Of a stretch of DNA of 5,435 bases, positions 1 to 5,435 are shown piece after piece. The stretch is from Comamonadaceae bacterium. Lineage in GTDB: Bacteria; Pseudomonadota; Gammaproteobacteria; Burkholderiales; Burkholderiaceae_C. How positions within the stretch are numbered: position 1 is the first letter of the stretch; every line of letters starts with the position of its first letter. Below the pieces are notes generated by a model. It was not told the DNA's origin, did not search any database, and worked only from the letters and a program-made list of their open reading frames with translations. Both the position numbers and the translations under genes were made by a program. The DNA is taken from contig CANHLD010000123.1 of the NCBI GenBank assembly GCA_947461325.1, positions 1-5,435 of the forward strand, written 5' to 3'.

Positions 1-56
1 ATGGCATGCCTCACAATGTCTTAGCTGTTTCAATATGGAGCAAAGAACTATTTCCT
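1..56 (+). other. Short region upstream of livH; no supported gene
   Basis: No promoter or terminator can be recognised in these bases. Reading frame 1 closes with TAG at 22-24, so the segment could contain the last codons of an upstream gene, but seven codons are too few to identify one. An in-frame ATG at 6 would extend LivH by 17 residues. The ATG at 57 is preferred because the family normally begins only a few residues before the first membrane helix. AAAGAA at 42-47 could be a weak ribosome binding site 9 bases from the ATG at 57; GGAG at 37-40 is rather far away (16 bases). Confidence 0.4.
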
Positions 57-932
57 ATGCAAGCACTGCAAGTCATTTTGAGCGGCGTGGCCCAAGGCTG
101 TATTTACGGGTTAATCGCGCTCGGCTTTGTGCTTATCTATAAAGCCACCGAAACGGTCACTTTTGCCCAAGGCGAATTGATGATGCTGGGTGCCTTCTGC
201 GGCTTGGCTTGCGTCTCGTACCTCGGGTGGCCTTTTGCTGTGGCTGTAGTTGTTTCCATGTTGGTCATGGCATGCATCGGATGGTTGATTGAAAGAACGG
301 TGATCAACCCAGTGTTGGGCGAACCCGCTTTTGCAATTGTCATGTTGACCATCGGTGTCGGTTATGTTGCACGTGGACTGATCACCATGATTCCGGACAT
401 AGGCACTGAAACCCACAGTCTGGCCGTGCCTTATGCAGACATCAATTTTCAGTTGGGTGAATTGGTGCTGGGGGCCACACAACTGGTGGTGATGGCCACC
501 ACGGCGGTCTTATGCGGTTTGCTTTTTGTCATGTTCAAGTATTCGCGTATTGGCATTGCCATGCAAGCGACATCGCAAAACCAACTCGCTGCTTATTACA
601 TGGGTATACCGGTCAAACGACTCAATGGCTTGGTCTGGGCTTTGGCCGCTGCGGTGGCAACCATTGCGGGTTTGCTGTTGGCCCCGATCACTTTTGTCCA
701 CGCCAATATGGGCTTCATCGGTTTGAAAGCATTTCCTGCGGCTGTCGTTGGTGGTTTCGGCAGTTTGCCGGGCGCGATTGTGGGCGGCATCATCATCGGC
801 GTGGTTGAGTCTTTGTCCGGGTTTTGGCTGCCCGAGGGTTTCAAGGATGTGGCCGCCTATGTGGTGGTGTTGCTGATGCTGGTATTCAAGCCCAACGGTT
901 TGTTCGGCGACAACTTGCGCAAAAAGGTCTGA
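57..932 (+). CDS. livH: Branched-chain amino acid type ABC transporter permease LivH
   Basis: This is an inner-membrane permease of the Liv/HAAT importer family; it pairs with LivM to form the translocation path. From the ATG at 57 the protein has 291 residues, the normal LivH length. It is very hydrophobic, with about eight membrane segments by eye. The N-terminus (SGVAQGCIYGLIALGF, residues 9-24) is a typical LivH first helix. Residues about 164-188 (RIGIAMQATSQN, then AAYYMGIP) match the cytoplasmic loop that contacts the ATPase. GGFGSLPGAIVGG (232-244) is a hallmark of the family, and the end, FKPNGLFG, is the usual LivH C-terminus. An ATG at 6 would give 308 residues, with a polar extension (MPHNVLAVSIWSKELFP) that does not look like a signal peptide. 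The stop lies 3 bases before livM. Family assignment is secure; the true substrate (amino acid or another carboxylate) cannot be told from the sequence. Confidence 0.95.
   Translation: MQALQVILSGVAQGCIYGLIALGFVLIYKATETVTFAQGELMMLGAFCGLACVSYLGWPFAVAVVVSMLVMACIGWLIERTVINPVLGEPAFAIVMLTIGVGYVARGLITMIPDIGTETHSLAVPYADINFQLGELVLGATQLVVMATTAVLCGLLFVMFKYSRIGIAMQATSQNQLAAYYMGIPVKRLNGLVWALAAAVATIAGLLLAPITFVHANMGFIGLKAFPAAVVGGFGSLPGAIVGGIIIGVVESLSGFWLPEGFKDVAAYVVVLLMLVFKPNGLFGDNLRKKV
921..927 (+). promoter_or_regulatory. Ribosome binding site of livM
   Basis: AAAAAGG lies inside the last livH codons, 8 bases before the livM ATG at 936. Its position fits and it supports that start. Because it is read through by ribosomes finishing livH, the two genes are probably translationally coupled. 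Confidence 0.55.
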
Positions 933-935
933 GCC

Positions 936-2012
936 ATGCGCTTTATTTTCAAAACCTCCTACAACCAAGACATCAATTTGGCTAAACACGGCGGCCATGT
1001 GTTTTGGTATGCATTGCTGATGTTTGCATTGGTCTCAGCACCTTGGATGCTGCAGGAATATTGGCTGGCACAACTGACCTTTGTCATGATTTACAGCATC
1101 ATGGGTTTGGGCTTGATGGTGCTGGCTGGGTTCACCGGTTTATTCTCCATCGGTAACGCTGCTTTCATGGGTGTGGGTGCGTATGTGGCTGCCGTGTTGT
1201 CTGCCCATGGCATGCCTTTTCCTTTGACTTTGGCGGTCAGTGCTGGTCTTTCCGCGTTGGTGGGTGCCGTGGTCGGTTTACCCGCCTTGAGAGTCAAGGG
1301 TATTTTTCTCGGTATTGCCACCTTGTCTTTTGGTTTTATTGTGGAAGAAGTGCTGGCCCGCTGGGAAAGTTTGACAGGTGGCAATGCAGGCATGCATGTC
1401 AAAACCTTGGTCATAGGCAGTTGGAAGGCAGACACCGGAGATAAGTTTTATGCGGTGTGTCTGGTGGTTACTGTGCTGTGTACCCTGGCGGTACTCAACC
1501 TGTTGCGCAGTTCAACTGGGCGCGCCTTTGTGGCGATTCGAGACTCTGAAATTTCGGCGCAAAGCATGGGCATTCATCTGGCTTATTACAAAACCATGTC
1601 CTTCATGTTGTCTGCTGCATTGGCTGGTATCGGCGGCTCTTTGTATGCGCACAAAATGCAATTCATCAGCCCTGATCAATTCGGTATTTTGCAATCCATA
1701 GATTTGTTATTGATGGTGGTCATCGGCGGGTTAGGTTCGGTGCATGGCGCATTTTTAGGTGCCATCTTTTTAATCACCATGCCGCAGTTCATCACACTGG
1801 GCAAAGATTATTTACCGCCAGTCATCGGCCAAGCGCCGGGTTTGCAAGCGGTGGTTTACGGTCTGGTACTGATTGCGTTTGTCATGTTTGAACCCATGGG
1901 CTTGTATGGTCGCTGGCTCAAGATACGCACTTGGTTTGAATTGTTTCCGTTTTACCGCAAGGGCATGTTCAAGCGACAGAAAAGTTTCCAGAAATCGGAC
2001 CGACTCAAATGA
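936..2012 (+). CDS. livM: Branched-chain amino acid type ABC transporter permease LivM
   Basis: This is the second inner-membrane permease of the importer and the heterodimer partner of LivH. It has 358 residues. The first 20 are polar and cytoplasmic, followed by about nine or ten hydrophobic segments. Family hallmarks are GLGLMVLAGFTGLFSIGNAAF (57-77, running into GVGAY at 79-83), GLPALRVKGIFLGIATL (114-130), the ATPase-contacting loop starting SSTGRAFVAIRDSE (192-205) and ending near MGI (211-213), and VVIGGLGSVHGAFLGA (261-276). Residue 74 is Asn where many relatives have His in the SxGHAAF motif. After the last helix a tail of about 33 residues (326-358) carries 11 Arg/Lys and only two acidic residues; many LivM proteins end soon after the GLYG motif, so this looks like a clade-specific cytoplasmic extension. 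The stop codon overlaps the livG start in ATGA at 2009-2012. Assignment is secure. Confidence 0.95.
   Translation: MRFIFKTSYNQDINLAKHGGHVFWYALLMFALVSAPWMLQEYWLAQLTFVMIYSIMGLGLMVLAGFTGLFSIGNAAFMGVGAYVAAVLSAHGMPFPLTLAVSAGLSALVGAVVGLPALRVKGIFLGIATLSFGFIVEEVLARWESLTGGNAGMHVKTLVIGSWKADTGDKFYAVCLVVTVLCTLAVLNLLRSSTGRAFVAIRDSEISAQSMGIHLAYYKTMSFMLSAALAGIGGSLYAHKMQFISPDQFGILQSIDLLLMVVIGGLGSVHGAFLGAIFLITMPQFITLGKDYLPPVIGQAPGLQAVVYGLVLIAFVMFEPMGLYGRWLKIRTWFELFPFYRKGMFKRQKSFQKSDRLK
1285..1307 (+). other. Terminator-like hairpin plus T-run inside livM
   Basis: CCTTGA (1285-1290) and TCAAGG (1294-1299) form a perfect 6-base-pair stem with a 3-base loop. Three bases later there is a run of five T (1303-1307). 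The shape resembles a weak Rho-independent terminator, but it lies in the codons for a conserved LivM stretch (LPALRVKGIFLG), the stem is short and the T-run is offset. It may be a coincidence of codon choice. Confidence 0.2.
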
Positions 2013-2818
2013 GCGATATTCTTCTCAGCGCACACGACTTGACGGTTCGCTTCGGCGGTGTGCTCGCTGTCAACCAAGTCAGTTTTGAAGTGCGCCAAGG
2101 TGAGGTGTTTACTTTGATCGGTCCCAATGGTGCGGGCAAGACCACGGTATTCAATTTGATCAGCCGTATTTACACGCCCACCTCGGGTCACCTCGATTAC
2201 CAAGGTCAACGCTTGAGCGATATGCCTGCTCATGCAGTCGCTGCCGCCGGCATTGCCCGCACGTTTCAAAACATCGAATTGTTTGAACACGCTTCGGTGC
2301 TTCACAATTTGCTGATTGGCCGACATGTGCACAAGCGCACAGGTTTTTGGCAGCACATGTTGTTCACGCCCCAAGTCAGACGCGAAGAAATAGCAACCCG
2401 ACGCAAGGTGGAAGAGATCATCGATTTTCTGGATTTGCAAAAGTACCGCGACACCATGGTGGCTGGCTTACCCTATGGCATTCGCAAAGTGGTGGAACTG
2501 GCACGTGCCTTGTGTACCGAGCCTAAGTTGTTGTTACTCGACGAACCGTCCTCCGGGTTGAACGTCGAAGAAACCGCGGACATGGCTTTTTGGATACAAG
2601 ACATTCAGAAAGACTTGGGCATCACTGTGTTGATGGTCGAACATGACATGAGTCTGGTCTCCAAAGTCAGCGACCGCGTATTGGCCATGAACCAGGGCGA
2701 GGTGCTGGCCGTGGGTTTACCTTCCGAAGTGCAATCTGATCCGTCAGTGATTGAGGCGTATCTGGGTGGCACATTTGATGCCGCCGCTTTCAAACGCACG
2801 TCGGAGGAGGCCACATGA
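2009..2818 (+). CDS. livG: Branched-chain amino acid type ABC transporter ATP-binding protein LivG
   Basis: This is one of the two cytoplasmic ATPases that drive the LivHM permease. It has 269 residues. Visible motifs are Walker A GPNGAGKT (38-45), the Q-loop in TFQN (Gln87), an ABC signature region LPYGIRKVVELARAL (154-168), Walker B LLLLDEP (174-180, with Asp178 and catalytic Glu179), the D-loop SSGLN (181-185) and the switch histidine in EHD (His212). The region between the Q-loop and signature includes the longer insert (about 104-140) typical of LivG, and IEAYLGG (248-254) is the usual LivG ending, here followed by about 15 extra residues. The signature is degenerate: LPYGI replaces LSGGQ. 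LivG proteins generally carry a variant such as LPYGDQ or LSYGQQ, but here the Gln position is also changed. The start overlaps the livM stop; only a weak GGA (1997-1999) precedes it, so translation probably depends on coupling to livM. Confidence 0.95.
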   Translation: MSDILLSAHDLTVRFGGVLAVNQVSFEVRQGEVFTLIGPNGAGKTTVFNLISRIYTPTSGHLDYQGQRLSDMPAHAVAAAGIARTFQNIELFEHASVLHNLLIGRHVHKRTGFWQHMLFTPQVRREEIATRRKVEEIIDFLDLQKYRDTMVAGLPYGIRKVVELARALCTEPKLLLLDEPSSGLNVEETADMAFWIQDIQKDLGITVLMVEHDMSLVSKVSDRVLAMNQGEVLAVGLPSEVQSDPSVIEAYLGGTFDAAAFKRTSEEAT

Positions 2819-2833
2819 GCAATATCCTCCTTC
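2803..2833 (+). promoter_or_regulatory. livF ribosome binding site within a possible sequestering hairpin
   Basis: GGAGGAGG (2803-2810) is a very strong Shine-Dalgarno sequence just before the livF ATG at 2815. Codons 4-7 of livF contain CCTCCTTC (2826-2833). The two segments can pair over 8 base pairs, with one G-U wobble at 2804/2832, leaving a 15-base loop that holds both the livF ATG and the livG stop TGA. The pairing is read directly from the bases; a regulatory role is inferred. Ribosomes completing livG would melt the stem, so livF translation could be made dependent on livG translation. Confidence 0.45.
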
Positions 2834-3588
2834 AACTCAATAATGTTGAGAGCGCCTACGGTCCGGTGCGCGCTATTCGCGGCGTAAGCTTGACTGTGCG
2901 GCATGGTCAGATTGCAGCCGTGTTGGGCTCTAACGGTGCGGGCAAAACCACGGTGCTTAAAACCATTTCCGGCATCATTGACCCGCGCAAGGGAACGGTG
3001 CAATTCAAAGGCGACAACATCACCGCCATGGACCCTGCACATATCGTGCAACGCGGTCTGGTGCATGTGCCTGAGGGCCGCGAGGTGTTCCCGTTGCTGT
3101 CAGTGCGTGACAATTTATTGATGGGTGCTTATGTCCGCAGTGACAAAGACGGTGTTGCACGCGACATTGAAACCGCTTTTGGTTATTTCCCGATATTGCG
3201 TGAACGTGCTGCGCAACCTGCCGGTTTACTGTCTGGCGGCCAACAGCAAATGCTGGCCATTGCGCGTGCCTTGCTGAGTAACCCCGAAATGATTTTGTTG
3301 GACGAACCCTCACTGGGTTTGTCGCCCAAATTAACGCAGGAGATTTTTGAAATCGTGCTGCGCATCAACCGCGAACGCGGCACCACGATTTTGCTGGTCG
3401 AGCAAAACGCCAACATGGCATTGAATGTGGCTGATTATGGTTTTGTCTTAGAGTCAGGCCGCATAGTGATGGAAGACACCTGTGCACGTTTGCTGCAAAA
3501 GGATGACATCAAAGAGTTTTACTTAGGCCTCAAAGAGGCCGGTGCCCGTGATGAGCGGCGCTGGAAAAAGAAGAAAACCTGGAGATAA
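2815..3588 (+). CDS. livF: Branched-chain amino acid type ABC transporter ATP-binding protein LivF
   Basis: This is the second cytoplasmic ATPase of the importer, the partner of LivG. It has 257 residues. Motifs in order are Walker A GSNGAGKTT (38-46), VPEGREVFP (85-93), which is the LivF form of the Q-loop region with Glu in place of Gln, a perfect ABC signature LSGGQQQ (139-145), Walker B MILLDEP (159-165, Asp163 and catalytic Glu164), the D-loop SLGLS (166-170), and LVEQN (194-198), where Gln197 stands at the usual switch-histidine position. The last two substitutions are normal for LivF and distinguish it from LivG. After the usual ending (FYLGL, 235-239) there is an extra basic tail (240-257) finishing RRWKKKKTWR, longer than in textbook LivF. 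The start is fixed by the ATGA overlap with livG and a strong ribosome binding site. The gene ends 3 bases before the ligase. Confidence 0.95.
   Translation: MSNILLQLNNVESAYGPVRAIRGVSLTVRHGQIAAVLGSNGAGKTTVLKTISGIIDPRKGTVQFKGDNITAMDPAHIVQRGLVHVPEGREVFPLLSVRDNLLMGAYVRSDKDGVARDIETAFGYFPILRERAAQPAGLLSGGQQQMLAIARALLSNPEMILLDEPSLGLSPKLTQEIFEIVLRINRERGTTILLVEQNANMALNVADYGFVLESGRIVMEDTCARLLQKDDIKEFYLGLKEAGARDERRWKKKKTWR
3526..3540 (+). other. Short GC-rich hairpin near the 3' end of livF
   Basis: GGCCTC (3526-3531) and GAGGCC (3535-3540) form a perfect 6-base-pair stem around an AAA loop. It lies about 50 bases before the ligase start. No T-run follows, so it is not a Rho-independent terminator. It falls in codons for the LivF C-terminus and could act as an RNA-stability or ribosome-pausing element, or be chance. 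Confidence 0.25.
3581..3584 (+). promoter_or_regulatory. Ribosome binding site of the acyl-CoA ligase
   Basis: GGAG spans the last two livF sense codons (TGG AGA) and stands 7 bases before the ATG at 3592. This is good spacing, supports the chosen ligase start, and shows that the ligase is read from the same transcript as livF. Confidence 0.7.
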
Positions 3589-3591
3589 CAC

Positions 3592-5435
3592 ATGAGTGTT
3601 TTATGGGATAGCGCCAGGCTCAAAGGATCATCAGACATCTTGATGCCGGGTGAAACCATCACGGATGTTTTTTGGAATGGGGTGGCTGCGCGTTCTTCTC
3701 GTTTGATGATGCGCGAGAAAAAATTCGGCATTTGGCAAAGCTGGACATGGCAGCAGACAGGACAAGCCGTGCGTGAACTTACCATGGGTTTGGTGTCCAA
3801 AGGTTTCGGCGTGGGCGACTGCGCTTCTATTTTGTCCAATACCCGTTTGGAATGGGTATTGGCTGACATGGCGGTTTTGTCCGCAGGCGGCATATCCAAC
3901 GGCATTTACCCGACGGACTCGGTGTCCCAGGTTCAGTATTTATGCGAAGACTCCCGCACCACGGTGTTGTTTGTCGAGGATGAAGAGCAATTAGACAAAG
4001 CGTTGACGGTGCGCGAGCAGTTGCCGTTGCTGCAATGGATTGTGGTGATCGACACTGAAGGGCTGACACGTTTTGCCGACCCCATGGTCATCAGCTTGGA
4101 GGAGTTACGCAAGCAAGGCGCTGCTTATGACAGATTGCATTCGCATGAGTTTGAACAGCGCCGCGTCAGTCGACAGCCCGCTGATCTGGCCATCTTGATT
4201 TACACCTCAGGCACCACCGGCAAGCCCAAGGGTGCGATGCACAGTCACGCAGGCATGGTGTATGTCATGCGTGGATACAGCCGTTATTTGGCACAAGATG
4301 AAAATGATGAACGCATGTTGTTTTTGCCTTTGTGCCATATCGCTGAGCGCATCGGCGGCATGTACTCATGCATTTACGGCGGTTCCATTTTGAATTTTGT
4401 AGAGAACCCGGACACGGTTCCTGAAAATGTGCGTGAAATTGCTCCCACACTTTTTTTCGCTGTGCCACGGGTCTGGGAAAAGTTTTATTCAGCGGTGACG
4501 ATTGCGATTGCCGAAGCAGGAGCCATACAGCAAACCGTCTACAAGCTGAGTCTGTCGATTGGCTATGCCGTGGCTGAGCGAGTGTTAAAAAGACAGGCAG
4601 TGCCGCTGTGGTTGAAGCTATCTTTTCAGGTGGCAAGGTTGATGGCTTTGAACAATGTGCGCCGCATGATGGGTATTGAACGCGCCAGGTTCTTAGGCAC
4701 AGGTGCTGCGCCTATTTCGCCTGACTTGGTGCGCTGGTATTTGGCCTTGGGCATTCCTATGTTGGAAGTGTGGGGGCAAACCGAATCCGGCGGCGCTTCC
4801 ACATTCATGCCTTATGACCATATCGTTCCAGGATCGATTGGCAAGGCCTGCGATTACAACGAAGTCAAAGTTGATCCGCAAACCCAAGAGTTGTTGATAC
4901 GTGGTCCGAATGTGTTCATGGGGTATTTGAATCAGCCCGAGAAAACGGCTGAAACTGTTGATGCTGATGGCTGGTTGCACACCGGCGATGTTGGCAGTGT
5001 CGACACTGGTGGTTTTTTCAAAATCACCGACCGCATGAAAGACATCATCATCACGGCCGGGGGTAAAAACATAACGCCCAGTGAATGGGAAAACGAATTG
5101 AAGTTTTCACCCTATGTCACTGACGCTGTGGTGATTGGTGACAAGCGTGCTTATTTGTCGGTCATCATCATGATTGATTTGGATAACGTAGAGAAATTTG
5201 CCCAGGATCATGATGTGCCTTTTTCCAATTACGCCAGCCTCACCCGCGCAGCTGAAGTACAGTCATTGATACAGACTGAGATTGACAAGGTGAACACCAA
5301 ATTTGCACGCGTCGAGCAGATCAAGCAGTTCCGGTTGCTTGACACCCAATTGACGGCCGAAGATGATGAACTCACGCCCACTATGAAACTCAAGCGTAAG
5401 TTTGTCGAGAAGAAGTACAGTGATTTGATTGAGTC
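3592..5435 (+). CDS. AMP-forming acyl-CoA ligase (long-chain fatty acid CoA ligase family), 3' end cut by window
   Basis: This cytoplasmic enzyme is expected to activate a carboxylic acid with ATP to an acyl-adenylate and then transfer it to coenzyme A. The open frame holds 614 codons and runs off the window. Motifs of the ANL superfamily in order: phosphate loop YTSGTTGKPKG (204-214), FLPLCHIAER (244-253), GTGAAPIS (369-376), WGQTES (394-399, with the likely Mg-binding Glu398), GYLNQP (444-449), DGWLHTGD (459-466, ribose-binding Asp466), ITDRMKD (478-484), GGKNITPSEWEN (490-501) and LTPTMKLKR (594-602), where Lys599 matches the lysine for adenylate formation. The length and the DELTPTMKLKRK ending fit the long COG1022 (FAA1-like) group rather than short FadD proteins. 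The final visible residues (KKYSDLIE) are the usual end of this group, so probably fewer than ten codons are missing. It sits 3 bases after livF and should act on the transporter's substrate. Chain length, or aromatic versus aliphatic preference, cannot be decided from sequence. Confidence 0.92.
   Translation, partial: MSVLWDSARLKGSSDILMPGETITDVFWNGVAARSSRLMMREKKFGIWQSWTWQQTGQAVRELTMGLVSKGFGVGDCASILSNTRLEWVLADMAVLSAGGISNGIYPTDSVSQVQYLCEDSRTTVLFVEDEEQLDKALTVREQLPLLQWIVVIDTEGLTRFADPMVISLEELRKQGAAYDRLHSHEFEQRRVSRQPADLAILIYTSGTTGKPKGAMHSHAGMVYVMRGYSRYLAQDENDERMLFLPLCHIAERIGGMYSCIYGGSILNFVENPDTVPENVREIAPTLFFAVPRVWEKFYSAVTIAIAEAGAIQQTVYKLSLSIGYAVAERVLKRQAVPLWLKLSFQVARLMALNNVRRMMGIERARFLGTGAAPISPDLVRWYLALGIPMLEVWGQTESGGASTFMPYDHIVPGSIGKACDYNEVKVDPQTQELLIRGPNVFMGYLNQPEKTAETVDADGWLHTGDVGSVDTGGFFKITDRMKDIIITAGGKNITPSEWENELKFSPYVTDAVVIGDKRAYLSVIIMIDLDNVEKFAQDHDVPFSNYASLTRAAEVQSLIQTEIDKVNTKFARVEQIKQFRLLDTQLTAEDDELTPTMKLKRKFVEKKYSDLIE
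3836..3862 (+). other. Strong inverted repeat inside the ligase gene
   Basis: CCAATACCC (3836-3844) and GGGTATTGG (3854-3862) are perfect 9-base inverted copies. In RNA the pairing continues inward through G3845-U3853, U3846-A3852 and U3847-A3851, giving a 12-base-pair stem with a 3-base loop (3848-3850). It begins about 245 bases into the ligase gene, in codons for a conserved stretch (SNTRLEWVLA). No T-run follows, so it is not an intrinsic terminator. Function is unknown. Confidence 0.4.

Noticed and set aside
111..482. 123-codon open frame on the minus strand within livH
   Set aside because: It lies wholly inside a well-supported permease gene, its product resembles no known fold (rich in His, Gln and Asp), and it has no sign of its own ribosome binding site. 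It is a shadow of livH coding.
955..960. CCTCCT near the start of livM, as a second ribosome-binding-site-masking hairpin
   Set aside because: Unlike at livF, the livM ribosome binding site AAAAAGG can pair with it over only four bases (AGGT with ACCT), too weak to support the same mechanism.
1..1215. ATGGCATGC occurs at 1-9, 267-275 and 1207-1215
   Set aside because: Three copies of a 9-mer is more than expected for one given word, but they are irregularly spaced, in different reading frames, and have no extended shared context. I see no basis to call an uptake or binding site; genome-wide counts of the word would decide.
1952..2440. 162-codon open frame on the minus strand across the livM/livG junction
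   Set aside because: The overlapping plus-strand genes carry clear motifs throughout, including Walker A of LivG. The minus-strand product is compositionally odd and unrecognisable.
2605..3066. 153-codon open frame on the minus strand across the livG/livF junction
   Set aside because: It is antisense to the LivG C-terminus and the LivF Walker A region, with no recognisable domain; a shadow frame.
3520..3600. Possible transcription terminator or promoter between livF and the ligase
   Set aside because: Only three bases separate the genes, no T-run follows the hairpin at 3526-3540, and no -35/-10 pair is recognisable. The ligase ribosome binding site lies inside livF, so one transcript is the simplest reading.
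3557..3615. GGCGCT (3557-3562) pairing with AGCGCC (3610-3615) around the ligase start
   Set aside because: Only six pairs across a 47-base loop, with mismatches on the outside. Too weak to claim a regulatory structure.
4265..4636. 123-codon open frame on the minus strand inside the ligase gene
   Set aside because: The plus strand here encodes conserved ligase sequence (FLPLCHIAER and beyond). The minus-strand translation has no recognisable features.
1..5435. Mobile element, phage, CRISPR, defence system or tRNA/rRNA content
   Set aside because: The whole window is accounted for by five recognised transport and metabolism genes of similar codon style. No terminal repeats, repeat arrays, integrase or transposase motifs, or RNA gene folds were seen.

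Overview
The window is a single, tightly packed, plus-strand gene block with almost no non-coding DNA. It encodes four of the five usual components of a branched-chain amino acid type (Liv/HAAT family) ABC importer: permeases LivH and LivM, then ATPases LivG and LivF. A long AMP-forming acyl-CoA ligase follows and runs off the right edge. All five genes can be read with confidence from conserved motifs.

Layout: bases 1-56 hold no supported gene (livH has a possible earlier start at 6). livH is 57-932, livM 936-2012, livG 2009-2818, livF 2815-3588, and the ligase 3592 to the window end, probably lacking only a few C-terminal codons. Gaps are 3 bases (livH/livM, livF/ligase) or 4-base ATGA overlaps (livM/livG, livG/livF). 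This is the architecture of one transcript with coupled translation. No promoter, intergenic terminator, RNA gene, CRISPR array, insertion sequence or sign of recent transfer is visible. No periplasmic substrate-binding protein gene is present; it must lie outside the window.

How the genes work together (inference): LivH and LivM form the membrane channel and LivG and LivF the ATP-hydrolysing pair. The ligase would convert an imported carboxylic acid to its CoA thioester, trapping it and committing it to catabolism. A Liv-type importer beside a CoA ligase is a known arrangement in proteobacteria that use aromatic or aliphatic acids, so the substrate need not be leucine, isoleucine or valine.

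Organism: the protein style (LivM and LivF with long basic tails, LivG with an LPYGI signature, a COG1022-type ligase) together with intermediate base composition and heavy use of TTG for leucine suggests a moderate-GC betaproteobacterium, probably Burkholderiales. This is an impression from recall, not a search.

Nothing here is clearly a new system. The points most worth checking are a possible hairpin that hides the livF ribosome binding site, the way both ATPase motif deviations fall in the same composite ATP site, a strong hairpin inside the ligase gene, and the unknown substrate of the transporter-ligase pair.
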